Shown here: one piece after another, positions 21,355 to 34,379 of the stretch | Numbering within the stretch: position 1 is the first letter of the stretch | Layout: the number at the start of each line of letters is the position of its first letter | Origin: Neolentinus lepideus HHB14362 ss-1 | Lineage: Eukaryota > Basidiomycota > Agaricomycetes > Gloeophyllales > Gloeophyllaceae | Length of the DNA stretch: 38,226 nt | Direction: 5' to 3' | Assembly: GCA_001632425.1 (NCBI GenBank) | Contig: KV425579.1 | Location: forward strand, 1-38,226 | Notes under the pieces: generated by a model | What the model saw: the letters and a program-made list of their open reading frames with translations, nothing else | What the model was told of the DNA's origin: nothing | Databases searched by the model: none | Made by a program: the position numbers and the translations under genes

Positions 21355-23352
21355 TTAAGCTAAGCTTCCGAATCTGTGCAAGTCTGGGGTATCATGAGTG
21401 AGGGCACGTATAAAGTTTCGGCATCACAGCGAGAAAGAAAAAAGTACCTTCGTAATCCTGCCCAAGCTACCACACCGGCCACTACGGACGACAAGACAGT
21501 CATACCCAAGAAGGCGTAGTTTGAGTCCTCCAGGCTGCTTTTCAACTAAATTGCAGCATAATCAGTTTGACCGAGTACATCGGCTCCCCACGGAAACTCA
21601 CGTTCATGCCGAACAACCCGGCAACCAAAGCACCAGCCCCGATACCCATAGTTCCTATTGACACCTAAAACAACCTTCAATGATCGGCTGAGCTAATAGC
21701 CACCATCCCGCCCTCCACACGGACCTTAAGATCGAGTGCGAGAAGAGAGTTGCGATTAGAGTCAAGGATTAACTCCACAATTTCTTGCGTGGATTGGACA
21801 TTAGCCTGCGAAACATCAGCAAGATCCTAAGGCCAGACGCGCACGGAACGAACTTCTGTATTATCTGCTTCTGTTACAATTTCTTCTACTTGTTTTGAGA
21901 ATGACTCGAGCAGGACCTCGAGCTCGCTGTGGTCATGCGCCTTGCGGCCGCTTTCATTTTTTTTGTCGGTCAGACACATCGCATCGAGATCCTCGTCTGT
22001 GTGCCACTTAGTAGGAGCTATTAAGCCCGAATGCATCCGGAGTACCTTGTTCTAACACCTCATCGATAGCCTGCTGCACCTAGAATGATCTATTAACGAG
22101 AAGCCGGAAGCTGTGACCATGCATACCGATAACTCACTAGCTTAGCGCGGTTCTGGAAGCTGGCAAGACGTCTAGAGTAATGTAACAGTCGTTTGAATCT
22201 ATCGTGGTCGATGTCGTCCTCTAGCTCTGCAAGGAGGCCACCAACCAAGTTTCGGATGAAAACCATTTCTGCCTCCAGGGCGCTCAAGACAGAGAGGAGG
22301 ATAGAGTCAAGGGCTCTGGGACATGAATGAGCGTATGCATGCGCAGCCGATACGAATAAACTAACCGAACTTCATAAGGTGAACTTGAACCCTTAATTTT
22401 GAGATTGTGCTACATAATAAGGAGCTTGGTAAATGGGATGAAAATGTGGGCGTCAACCATACCTCCAAGTGATAGAGAAAAACGGAATGAAGGCGGGAAT
22501 CAACGGATCCATATGTGTCAAACAGGATGACACAGTCAGCCTTGACTAGAGCTCGGATGTGAAGGATGTTAACCTATAGATAGTCACGTTCGTAAAAAGA
22601 TATCGCCTCGAAGTGACGAGATATACATACCAGAAAGGCCTGCTCACGAACGAGAATGGTCGCAACAAGGTTCGGAATCCGGGAATCGATCTTACGCAAG
22701 TCACGCGGCTTCATAACCGATGAGCGGGAGGTTCCTGCTGACTGATGGAAAGGGAATACTTACGTTTAGGCCGTGTTCAGAGCATAAATCAGATTTTTTG
22801 AATTGACCAGAGATTGTCTTCACGTTGCCTGCATCGGTATAGACGTAAAAATCGAGCTCCAGTCATTGTAAGCGTGGGCAAGGATACCTTCAGCATCCAG
22901 CACAGTGCCTAAAATTCCCACTAAGCATGGGGGACCAGCATAGTGGAGGGCAACTTACATTTAAGCATCAAATCGGTTGGTTGGCGTCCCTTCATAACCT
23001 TATCCAAGATAGCAGCTTTCGCGGCCTCTACCTGACCATCAGGAAGTCCTTCAGACGATTCAGCAGGTCTAGAGTTCCAGATCCTGGAGAGCCAGGACAT
23101 CTGCCGTAGGTTTCCGATGACTGCTGGGTCGGAAAGCAAATATTTGTCCTGACGAAGTGAAGAGCATCGCAGTAGACCTGTATATCTTTCAGGGAGTATC
23201 TCCGAGCCATTCCGTTTTGAAACCATGGACGATGCAGATAGTCCCTTGCCAGTGCGGGTACAGCACCTTGACCCGAAGTAAGAGATTTTGGGAATTCTAC
23301 CCAAATTTGCCATTACATGGTGTCTTCTGGTCGTTCGTAAGACCGTATGCAT
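21355..23352 (-). CDS. MRS2: Mitochondrial inner-membrane magnesium channel MRS2 (CorA superfamily)
   Basis: Carries Mg2+ into the mitochondrial matrix as a CorA-type pentamer. Inferred exons (descending): 23352-22959, 22908-22888, 22828-22764, 22708-22631, 22573-22463, 22409-22366, 22315-22138, 22079-22046, 21996-21854, 21805-21725, 21664-21602, 21545-21448 and 21373-21355; 442 aa, normal for the family. The N-terminus is rich in Arg, Ser and Thr with few acids, as in a mitochondrial presequence. The matrix domain has SEHGLNPRDLRKID, ILVREQAFLVNILHI, VILFDTYGS, SALEAEMV and LLHYSRRLASFQNRAKLV. STQEIVELILDSNRNSLL leads to the first pore helix (IGAGALVAGLF), which ends in the diagnostic GMN at 402-404. 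A short acidic loop and a second helix (FLGMTVLSSVVAGVVAWAG) follow. Some exons are very small (19, 21 and 34 bases). Confidence 0.95.
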
Positions 23353-24222
23353 GCGCAGGACTTCAGTATTGTCGGCGCAAGCTCAGGAGTGCAGTACAGC
23401 TAACGCATGTGTAGTACAGGATCCGAGTCAGTGCAGGAAATTTGAGAATAAGACGCGATAGGCGTCCGGCTAATACCGAGGATTTATCTTAAATTACCTG
23501 TCTCAATTGTGCACCTGATCACCTTACGTAAGCCTATATCACGCGCCTCCGTATTCTCCGCCACTGCTTCCTTTCTGGGTTCCTTACCCCGGACATACTT
23601 ACCGTCTCCGCATCTCCTCGAATAACACACGCTTGCTGAAGGACCCTTCGGCACATGTGTCCGGAATGACAAATAAGACTCCAAGCTCATCTGTCTGCAG
23701 TGTCTAATTTTCTCTGCTATAATAGTGGCTACAACTCGACTACCCGTAAGCCCTCACAGAATATAGTTTCGGGGCTCGGCGGACTGTGGGCTGTTGATGT
23801 CTGTGTCATCGCACCTATACCCTTCAATACATCGGCAAGTATGAGACCAAGTTCCGAAGCGCAGCTCCTGCTATCGGCTGTTCGATAGCCCTTCCCCGTG
23901 CCTGTTAAACGAGCTCTGGTCGGTGACCTCAGGTTAGGCATGTGACGGCATAGCCCCCAACCTGTTAGCCTGCTCCCCATCTAAAGTTGTAAGAACCTCT
24001 CAACCTTCATAGCAGACGTGATCGGCCAAACCCGTATCGGCAATTGAATCAGATACGTATCTGTTGTTTCTCCACGCCTGGCCTCCTGGGTCAGGCAAAC
24101 CAAATACATATCTCTATTAAAATACCCCTTCTCCGCTTTCCTACTGTTATCCGCGCGCTCTACTACACGCGACTGTATCATGTATGCGGCTTGATCTCCA
24201 TTTTTTTTCTATTTCTGTTGAT
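23353..24222. promoter_or_regulatory. Divergent promoter spacer between MRS2 and the nucleotidyltransferase-like gene
   Basis: The two genes start at 23352 (minus) and 24223 (plus), so this 870-base stretch must carry both promoters. Short frames (for example 23484-23690 and 23729-23980, minus) show no family features. A T-rich run (about 24201-24214) precedes the plus-strand start. Confidence 0.4.
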
Positions 24223-25017
24223 ATGCACGACACCGCACGACTTCTGGAAGCAGCAGCCGCTCTCTCTCAACTCCTGCGCGCGAGCAACGTCCCCCACGCT
24301 TTTTATGGAAGCATTTTTGCCGCCGTAATGTCAAACAACCCTTATACAGAGGTGGGTACTTCAGTCAATGTGTTGCGATGATTTGCCAAGAGCTGTCGGT
24401 GACATAGGATATATATTGCATAGTGGAAGGCGGGCTCTCTCATCCATTTCGACGTGTCCGGCAGGCTGTATCGGGCAGCCATGTTGTAACGACTGTCGCA
24501 TCTCCATGGTGTAACCGGTGAGCTGGGTCGTATCACAGGGCTCCAGTCGTAACTCTCACTCTCCTCAACCAAGGTTACACACGATCTATCACGGATTCAT
24601 CCCACCAATAGAGGTATGAGTGACCGACTACGCGAATAAATTTGTCTGAACGCTTGAACCAACCACATAAGATTGAAATCCTACCCGCCGGTGAAGAAGG
24701 CCCACGTCATCTCGATGCAAACACCACAACGACAATACGGGGCATCCCGTTCCTATCTATCACAGAATTCTTACGAGCCAAAGTCAAGATGTGGACGAGG
24801 TACGCGTATGACGCATTTGGATTTTCATAGTCTCGTAACATTCGGAAATAGTCGTCGGTCAGAGCAGGATGCCCAGGACATCTGCTACGTGGTTGCCCGT
24901 TATTGGAACAGGGTTGATTACAATCGTATTCCTGAAGATGACATGAACAACTTCTCAAAGCGGTATCCCTCTGTCGCACCGGCATGGGCCTCCATAAAAA
25001 GAAAGTATGGCTCTTGA
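24223..25017 (+). CDS. Small nucleotidyltransferase-like protein (Agaricomycete family)
   Basis: Inferred exons 24223-24351, 24408-24517, 24574-24613, 24672-24799 and 24852-25017 give 190 aa. The protein opens with an Ala/Leu-rich helix and VPHAFYGSIFAAVMSN. The middle has HPFRRVRQAVSGSHVVTTVA and SPWCNRL, then IPPIEIEILPAGEEGPRHLD. The end has TIRGIPFLSITEFLRAKVKM and DAQDICYVVARYW. The order 'GIPFLS-EFLRAK-KMW' followed by 'DAQDI' resembles the C-terminal half of small MNT-type nucleotidyltransferases. I recall many Agaricomycete homologues with this layout, often annotated as hypothetical. The catalytic GS-x-D-x-D motif is not evident (GSIFAAV follows the Gly-Ser), so it may be inactive. 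An in-frame upstream ATG at 24184 would add 13 residues. No substrate can be assigned. Confidence 0.75.
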
Positions 25018-26369
25018 AGCAACCCCGCCTATTCTGAACACCTCCCTGTTCCTCGATACTTCCCGCTCGAAGGGAGGTCCGTACAAGGCACGCATTTACA
25101 CAGATGCTAGCCCACACCGTCATGACTCTTACGGCACCTACGTATTCCTTATGCTATATGACAGCGGGGAGGACAGACTTCGAACCAAGCCTGCTGACGA
25201 GTGGTGAGGAGAGGTGGGGGGACATGCATACGTCATTCGGACACTACCACTGTGTACCATACCCATGATTGACTCGGCAACTATATGCACTCATGCGTTC
25301 TAGCGTCAATAATATATGTCAAGGCGACCTCTCTAGTGCGACGGCGCACCGATGATAATGCTAATGTTGTCCACACACTACGAAGTCCTAAAGAAGGTAA
25401 TTTGTTCCGCAGTCCTGTCGTACTTGACTTGTGGTTCACGATTACCTCTCCTAACATGGCCCGTGCCTCCTCATAGTCATAGCTAGCGTCGGGGAGAAGT
25501 CGGCTATGTTAGTCAAATTCGCGGTCAATGTAGTATGTTGATATACACACCTCTACAAATGGATGATTTGGACCCAGAGGGATCTAAGGCTGTGCTGGAG
25601 TAGATTCTCCGATCCGTAATGAGGTAGAGAAGTCACCTTCGTTCGTCGTATATTTGACTCACAGAATTCGAGATCAGCAGTATTCTTGCATTGGAAGTAT
25701 ATCATGGCCGTACAGAGCCAGGATCGTCGTTGAATTCATATGATATGCGTAGGATTAGGTCCCGAGGGCTAGCCGTGAAAGCTCGAGGAGCTAGAGCCTG
25801 ACCCAGCTGCTTGCTAAGCCAGGCCGACGGGGTACTAGTCAGGGCCATATCTCATAGAAGTGTATGGCGTCTAAATTCTGCCTTACCTTGGATAACCTCA
25901 AGATTAACGTTGCATCCCCCACACCGCGATGAACGGCGCGTGATCATGATCAAGCTAAACTTGCCGACGTCTCCGTCTTACACGAAGTGCGTTCCCCATG
26001 CACAAGACCGAGGACTGGCACCGCTGAAGCTGTACGAGTTAGTTCTAGGCATGTGAAAGCGGAAAGGGGGGTTCCAAAGAGAAGGCCGCCGTAGAGTTGT
26101 GGGCGGTGTCAACGGGCGGAACTTGCGAGCTATCATGTTGTGACTGCTATTAGCCGAGATTTGCGTGATTTCTGGGTGCTTATACTTACATAGAGCGGCG
26201 AGCTTTCAGAGCAATTCCACGTCCAGACCTAGGTCTGTAGACTTGATACGATTTTTCTATACTGGGTCTAATCTAAACGCCCCCTCATCGAACGAATCGA
26301 GATCTGATGAGGCACGTGCTGCTGCTAATATCACATGACTTGTACCAGAATTTTTACCACTCTGGGTGA
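25018..26369. other. Spacer without a recognisable gene
   Basis: Between the nucleotidyltransferase-like gene and tRNA-Val. Frames are short (at most about 80 codons, such as 25811-26056 plus), lack family features and cannot be joined into a convincing spliced gene. No repeat was noticed. Confidence 0.4.
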
Positions 26370-26442
26370 GGTTCAGTGGTCTAGTGGTTATGATCTCTGT
26401 CTTACACACAGAGGGTCCTCAGTTCGATCCTGGGCTGAACCA
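26370..26442 (+). tRNA. tRNA-Val (anticodon TAC)
   Basis: A 73-base cloverleaf: acceptor GGTTCAG (26370-26376) with CTGAACC (26435-26441) and discriminator A. The D-arm region is GGTCTAGTGGTTATGAT. The anticodon stem is TCTGT/ACAGA with loop CTTACAC, so the anticodon is TAC (26403-26405), decoding GTA. The T-arm is CTCAG-TTCGATC-CTGGG with one G-T pair. No intron is present, unlike tRNA-Val(CAC) at 9407. A T-run (CCTTTTG) a few bases downstream is a likely Pol III stop. Confidence 0.93.
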
Positions 26443-26595
26443 ACCTTTTGTTTCGAACGTCTCAAACATGCTGCCTTCACTGAGCCGTATTCCCACCACT
26501 TGTTAGGTAATAATGAGCTCTAACACACCAGAGCTTCCGCGAGAATGATGCAATTAATGATAAGGCAATTAGTATGAAGTGAATACAAGAGCACA

Positions 26596-28127
<1,532 letters not shown>

Positions 28128-28158
28128 GATGGAAGAGCAATGCGAAAGTGGCTGAATT

Positions 28159-28174
28159 CGCGTACGCGTACGCG
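28159..28174. promoter_or_regulatory. 16-bp perfect palindrome CGCGTACGCGTACGCG upstream of RPT6
   Basis: The 16 bases are self-complementary and made of CGCGTA units. They lie 32-47 bases upstream of the chosen RPT6 start, inside the frame opened by the alternative upstream ATG. They could be a factor site in the core promoter or 5' UTR, or simply an Arg/Thr-coding repeat if the upstream start is used. Confidence 0.4.
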
Positions 28175-28562
28175 CAACCTCGATCAGCTTGCGTTTGGCC
28201 ATATTTGGCTATGCCACTACATCTCTGCAGCCACATTTACTCGACACAACTCCCTGTGAACCTCGTTGCTCGCCTTCTCGGGTTCACGTGAGGAGACGTC
28301 GCTAGCAAGTCTAATCTAGAGACTCGAAATGCTAGCGCTGCTTACGTGAAGTGAATGAGAGGGCCTTGTTTATTCCTCATGGGAGACTCTCATTGCTTCC
28401 TCGATACAAATACTGAAAAGCGAGCCGGGGGAAGTTGTATCTTGGCAGCTCAACATTTCGAGATAGAGACAATATTATACATCAAATATCAGCGAGCGAT
28501 GGGCATTGGGCAGACCTTCCACTTAAATAAGCCTGCAAGAGCACGGCCTTGCGACCACTCTC
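28175..28562. other. Promoter of RPT6 and 3' end of the next gene
   Basis: Spacer between the RPT6 start region and the stop of the tandem minus-strand gene at 28563. No frame or RNA gene is supported. Confidence 0.4.
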
Positions 28563-29416
28563 CTAATTCCCTGGGCTAGACGACTTGCCCGCGACATATC
28601 CTGACATGTTCTGACAGGCCATGCCTAGAGAGAGAAGAAGCACATCACAGACATCCTGCCAAGACATATCCGAGGGTAACTCGCCGCGCTTGTAGGCGCT
28701 GATGATCTGCTTGTTCAGATGCATATGCCGCAGACTCTCAACGAGCTCTGAGTCGTCGTGTAGGCCCATCTCTTCAGCGGTGGGGAGAGCCATAGCCTCA
28801 TTCATCCAACGGTCTGCAGCAGTGGCTATATTCATCAGGACTTCACGTCCTCGGGTGATGTCCGAGCCTGTTTCAACTTCACTGTCTCTGAATTCCTTGA
28901 TTGACAAGTCAACCACATACCTTGAGTGTACGGTACGTGCTAGCTTACCTCAAACTCCACGCTATCTAAGTACTGCTGGAAGTACACCATGTTCATCATT
29001 ATCAATCTGAAGTAGCCGGCCGGCGAAGGAGATGGGCCTAGCATGCCAAGGAAGTTCCGGTCGTTTCCTTCTGTCCAGTTCTCGGCAAAGCGTTCCATTG
29101 TGAGCAACGCATTTTCAGGCTCGTGTCTTCGAGGGGTGTTGCGGATGGGATCACTTGCAAACATTGACACCGACGTCTTGGCTAAGTAGACGGTGAACCG
29201 ACGAAACTCAGATTCATTTGGATAGCCTACTGTGGAACGATTTATCCAGATTTCGAGAGACAGTATCGAAGGACTGTCCTAACAGATGATGTACGACATT
29301 ACGATAGTGAGATAGAGTAACAAACCAATCGTGCGGCAAACGGTCTCACTGACGTCAACGCGCTTAGTTGGCAACACTGTCGCCTCCAGAATGCAGTACG
29401 AAAGACAACAGACATC
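28563..29416 (-). CDS. Unrecognised protein, 5' end not found
   Basis: Three minus-strand segments splice in phase: 29416-29326, 29226-28949 and 28895-28563, giving 233 codons. The first begins DVCCLSYCILEATVLPTKRV. The second runs from GYPNESEFRRFTVYLAKTSV through MFASDPIRNTP to FRLIMMNMVYFQQYLDSVEF. The third is mostly helical and acidic (MNIATAADRWMNEAMALPTA and ELPSDMSWQDVCDVLLLS) and ends SSSPGN. There is no signal peptide, membrane helix or family motif that I know. No ATG precedes the first segment before a stop, so either an upstream exon was missed or the gene is a remnant. Its 5' end lies only 167 bases from the divergent RUS gene, leaving little room. An in-frame ATG inside the second segment (about 29163) could start a shorter protein. 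Confidence 0.55.
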
Positions 29417-29583
29417 CTTAGAGCAAAGCTTTGAACTGCAGTGAATTCTACTTCGAGGTCAAAGCTAAAGGTACATCTCAATATTATATAAGGATCGCAT
29501 GGCACAGACAAAAATAGCATGTGGCGCGCCCCGAACTCGAATATTTTTAGATTTCTTGCTTGCAGCGGTGGTCTTTGCTTCTC

Positions 29584-31403
29584 ATGACAATGCTGTTCGT
29601 TGAGGAGAAGGATGAGTCCGGCAAGCTAATAGGAACATATACAATTGCCTGGGACAATCTTCTAGATCGCGGTCCCACTCGGAGTAGCCGGATTGCTCAG
29701 CCTGCTGAGCGTAACATCAGCTCTGGTACGAGCCACCGTTCTACCACTCGGAAGGTTCTGCTTATACCATCGGGAAGCAGCTCTCGGACTATCTAGACTC
29801 AGGCCACGCATTGTGAAGATCCTTGAGGGTTTGTTTCTACCCGCGGGATACCCAAACAGCGTACCGGCAGGTGTGTTATTCGCGTGTCTTGGTAAAGTGA
29901 TCGACGCTTAGCGAACTGATGGCACCCAGACTATTTCCAGTAAGGAATGGAGATTGCGGTGCAAGAATACCTGACCGATGTCGGTCAAAAGGTATCAAGC
30001 CTACAACGCCTTGCAAGCATTCTTTAGCTCGCTAGCTAGCCTCATAGCCTCTCGAGCGGTACTAGAAGGTGAGAAGGCCCGTGAATAGGTCAGAACTTGT
30101 TGAGACTCAATTGCTTTGAGGCCATGGTGTTGGGGATCCTTCTGCAAGTGCAACCGACGCCATGATTTTGACCATAATACAGGATGTCTTCAGTCGCCTG
30201 TCAAGTATGTTGTCTCCCCCACCGATGCATCCTGACCCGTACCCATAATTCTGGCATTAGCTATACTTGGAGCATACTACTTTGGTACTTCCCTTTTCCC
30301 AGAAGCAAAAACGTACCGTTTCTTGGCAGACATCCTAAATGACGCAGCGATCCTTTTGGATTCCATCAGTCCACTATTGGTCTCTGGATCCTTCCCATTC
30401 GCCTTACCTCGCTCTAGTTTACGTGTGGCATCACTATGCCTAAGCGGCGCCTGTCGAGCACTCTGTGGTATCGTCGCAGGAGGTTCAAAGACCGCGTTGA
30501 CCATCCACTTCGCGGAAGATGGTAAAGTACCTGGTGACATCGGCGATCTCAATGCGAAAGACGGGAGCAGAGAGACAGTTCTCAGTTTGCTTGGAATGTT
30601 GGTGCGCATATACTCATGCTCCTACATTCTTGAGATTAAGACACTCATATATGCGATAGAGTGGAACATTTGTACTGCGTTATCTCTCTACACCTGTGAC
30701 GACTTACTTGACACTGTTCGTTCTCATTGCGGGGCACCTAACCGCTAATTATGTCGCGGTACGCGCGGTCGCCATGCACACGCTGAACTGCCAGCGCACG
30801 AGCCATGCTTGGCTGATGTTCCATAAGGCGTATAGTGGGTCTCTCGATGCTGCCCAGGACAAGAATCCTCGAGACCTCGTCAAATCTACGAGAGCCCCTT
30901 CACCAGAGCAGATCTCGTCGTTGGAACGGATCCTCGTTTACTCAGGCGCGATTCGAAACAACGACGACTCCAAAGTCATAGGATTCGCCACTTTTGAATC
31001 CTCATTCTCGCGCTTCCTCCCGCCCCGATCTTCTCAGGAAATCAGCTCCCAAGAGCGCCTCAATGCCACGATAGCGCTTCATAGAGAGCAGAGATACCTC
31101 ATCCTCACGGACGCGCCCAACACTTCAGTTTTTCTGAAGATTCGCATCTTCCTGAAGGACGGGTACGGTCCGTTGGACAAGCTCAGAGCATGGGTGCATG
31201 CTGTCGAGATCGGATCGCGTTGGAGGACTGGTGTTTCGGCTGCTCAGGTTATCGAATCTGCCTACAGAATTGTTGACGATGCGTTCCCCATTTTTGTGGA
31301 GAAAATGAAGGAGGCTGGGTGGAATGTGGATGAGGGTCTGTTATCTGCGGGGCCCTCAGGGACAATCTCGATATATGAAGGAGAAAGCAAGAAAAAATCG
31401 TAG
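29584..31403 (+). CDS. RUS family (DUF647, 'root UVB sensitive') protein
   Basis: Members occur in plants, animals and fungi; in plants RUS1/RUS2 act in UV-B sensing and vitamin B6-linked growth. The fungal role is unknown. Inferred exons: 29584-29725, 29778-29874, 29992-30068, 30121-30204, 30261-30601 and 30660-31403; 494 aa, normal for the family. Hallmarks are LFLPAGYPNSV, YNALQAFFSSLASLIASRAV, GHGVGDPSASATDAMI, YRFLADILNDAAILLDSISP, CGIVAGGSKTALTIHFA, LNAKDGSRETVLSLLGML and HLTANYVAVRAVAMHTLN, followed by a C-terminal domain. Hydrophobic segments suggest membrane association. The junction between exons 2 and 3 is weak: the usual PDYLxYQ-type block appears as EYLT in a different frame from YQAYNALQ. 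The splice used is a non-ideal GTTATT donor, so a small frameshift or mis-modelled exon is possible there. Confidence 0.88.
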
Positions 31404-34379
31404 GGCCAAAAGTCTCGAGCTGTACCATTCTAGTTATCGCTGAAGTTGCTGAAAGTGTATAGGTCTGTTTATATCGTGGCAGAGTCGCGAAACCCCCGTC
31501 GACCAACTAGGGTAAAGAACAAGAAAGCTGTGGACATGGACAGGTCACTTGCGACTCGCGACTTGGAAGATACTCGGACATACCCATCCTTGGCTAGCTT
31601 GAAGCAAGCTTCTCCATCCTATCGCCATTGACTACCATCCATATCATTATCACGCTATGTCCCTTGCGGTCGGAGTGCAGCGTTGTATCAGTTCTAGGGA
31701 TCACCTCTAAGTCACCGTTTTGTCGCCCAGATCCCTTAACACAGCGGCATAATACCTGCAGGGGTGTTGCTCCGATTCATGACCGGACGCCCGGTATGTC
31801 CACAAGGGGTTCGCTCCATCAATCCGCTCAGATGAGCGCCCTTTTTTGCAACGTCTGACCTCAACTCCCGACAGACTGCTCAATAGCCTTTCGTATCATC
31901 TGTGGCGTTCTCGGACCTGTGGACTGTATGTACGACCAGCTGACTGTCGGCATGACGAATCTCACGGTCCATTGATTCTTGGATATACCAGCTGACCCGT
32001 CAGACGGAGCGCCAGCGCCCCAGGGCGACCCGTATATAAAGGTCATAATTCCTCTAATACACTCGTCGGCCTGTCTGCCCATGGTTCAACCTAGGGGAGG
32101 GCTGTGTTGTTCAACAGCTGCGTCACCAATGTTGCATATGAAACCCGACACTATGTCTTAGCATGGCTGCCTCAATTCTTGCTCGAAGCACCGATGCCTT
32201 CTAACTCAGTTGTCGGTCTCGTGCACCTCCTCCAACAACTTACGGAAAGTCGCGGATCGATGTCTAAACTCGCCGTCCACCTCATTTCTACTTTACGTCT
32301 ATCATAATGCGTCCATTCGACAGTCTGGAAGCTGTGAAGTGCAGTTCCATGCGCTTGACGGCCATCTGTCACCATCTTCGTGCGGTTGTGATTCGCAGCA
32401 GCTCCCGCGCGCAGACAGGGATTGATTCCTGAGCGGACTTTCGGCCGCCACGAACTTGTACTTTGGGGCGCAACGTGTCCTGCTGGTATGTCTTGCCGTT
32501 TGGATGTTTACGTGCGACACCACCCACGAGGCAGACTCTCATATGGACAATGTATGGATTCCCAATCGATGGATGGACCCCATTTTTTTAGTCGAAGTCC
32601 GACGAGAGATGCGGTAGCTCCACAATACAAATGATTTGAGCAGCGAACGTGCTGCTGGCCTACGCTACGGTTCCAGATGGTGGCGACAGCAGGTATGTAT
32701 GTCCTTCCTTTCTCTCATGGCTGGAATCACCCAGTCACGAGCTGCGACCCTACGTGTCTGTTACGGGGCAAGGTGGGCTGTGGTTCATGGTACGTGTTTT
32801 GTCACTTCACGTCCTGATCGACATTTAGTCTCCAGCACTCAATAACTCCATCCTCGTTCAACGATTTTGCAATTTGGGTCCCTCAAGTCTATTTACATCG
32901 GCCGCCGTCGCCCTCCGAAATAATCACCGTGTACATATCTGTTCTAGCAGAATAATATGCACTATTCACGACTGCGGGATCCAAGGCCCCGGACCGGTGT
33001 CCTGCCTGAACTTCTATCATGCATGGGATAATACGTGAGCTATATCCGTCTTCATCTCTCTATCCCCGTCTCCGCCGTCGAGGCTCTGCTCCTGGTGTCG
33101 AATCGCTGTGAAGGTGATGGAACGGAATTTTATTCCGTCGCTGGGAGGGTTCTGCACCCTCGTGGTCGAGCTCTAGCGTTTCGATGAAGACTGGGTGCCC
33201 TTTCTCGCACCACTATGAAGCTGGACACGACTCGCCGGCCACCTTTCAATACCACCGGCAGGAGAGCTCTGACAGTAACCGTTAGTCATCGCATCAAAGA
33301 AAGCTAGCTATTCTCGCACAAGGACGACGATCCTGGCCGGTGCACTGAATATGGGCAGACACCTATATCTATCCTCCTGCTCTGATGCCCATTTGGTGAG
33401 ATCTACTTTTGTTGTCCGCTTTCTCTTCTCGAGCGCGCGTTATTTTGGCTTTGGCTTGTCTGCGGACCAGACAGGCTGGCGTTTTCACACACGCATTATG
33501 TCTCTTTGCTTGATTGATGTCAGACTTTTTCAGCCCACGCATCTACGCCGGGCTGCACTGCACACAGACACTCTTTTTATTAGGTCGGGCCAAGCTTCTA
33601 TCCAGCCCATCGGGAAAATGTGCGGAACGAGAAGGAGAACATTGGAGTATAGAAACAGAAGCAGGACCATCTCTGGCACCCAACCCATTCGTGAGTGTGA
33701 ACGACGCTCGCCATCTTGAGCGTCTTGCATCTTAGAAATGAATTGCCGAGGTATGTACGCGACTATCCGCGCTTTTGATACGGGACAAGGGACGGGCGAT
33801 CTCCTAACGGCTCGGATGTGCTTAAGTCCTTGAGGGGACAGCAATACAGCAGCCCCGATCGCAAATGAAATGAATGAAAAACAACGAAGGCAGTCCGGTC
33901 ATCATTCTACCTCCTGAGCCGGAGCCGACATGCCGTCCGTCCGTTTGGGATTGGATAGGAGCTTCCTGGATCTGAAAGGGGGAGGTGTGAGTCCGACAGT
34001 CGCACGCCGCAATTATGTGCGTCCCTCGGGCGCAGTTACCCCGGCTTCAGTGAAGGGAAAGAAGTGCGGGGTAATCAAGGTTCATCTATTCTTGCATGCG
34101 GGGGAGCGGGGATGAAATGGATGAGTTAAGCGGGTTAGGCAAGGTACCAATAAGCGTCCGCCTCTTGCGTAGTGTGTGATTTCTTCTTTGGCGCCCCGCG
34201 TGTTGTCTGTTCACCGAAAGGTGGTAATCGCAATGACTCTGTCCAGATGCGGAGGCCGCACTTTTGTCCTCGGATTCCGCAGTGATCTGGATGACAGAGC
34301 GTATGTAAACGATGCGCCGTCAGCACAGGTGAGTCGTGCTTCCTGACGCAAACGATCAACTAATGTACCTGGGACCATC
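31404..34379. other. Long spacer, no confident gene; possible decayed coding DNA
   Basis: Nearly 3 kb with only short frames. Some have intron-like neighbours, for example a plus frame near 32450-32610 read as YFGAQRVLLVCLAVW, and 33514-33735 read as FFSPRIYAGLHCTQTLFLLG. None joins into a family I recognise. An ATG at 33930 (+) opens 61 codons (MPSVRLGLDRSFLDLKGGG) with a GTGTGA donor-like site. Decayed genes, a non-coding RNA or plain spacer are all possible. Confidence 0.4.
33122..33161. repeat. Two adjacent perfect short hairpins
   Basis: ACGGAAT-TTT-ATTCCGT (33122-33138) is followed six bases later by GAGGGT-TCTGC-ACCCTC (33145-33161). Both stems are perfect (7 and 6 bp). They could belong to a structured RNA or terminator. 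No neighbouring gene explains them. Confidence 0.4.

Noticed and set aside
28128..28202. Longer RPT6 start at 28202
   Set aside because: It would add 25 Arg/Thr-rich residues not seen in Rpt6 proteins and includes the palindrome; kept only as an alternative.
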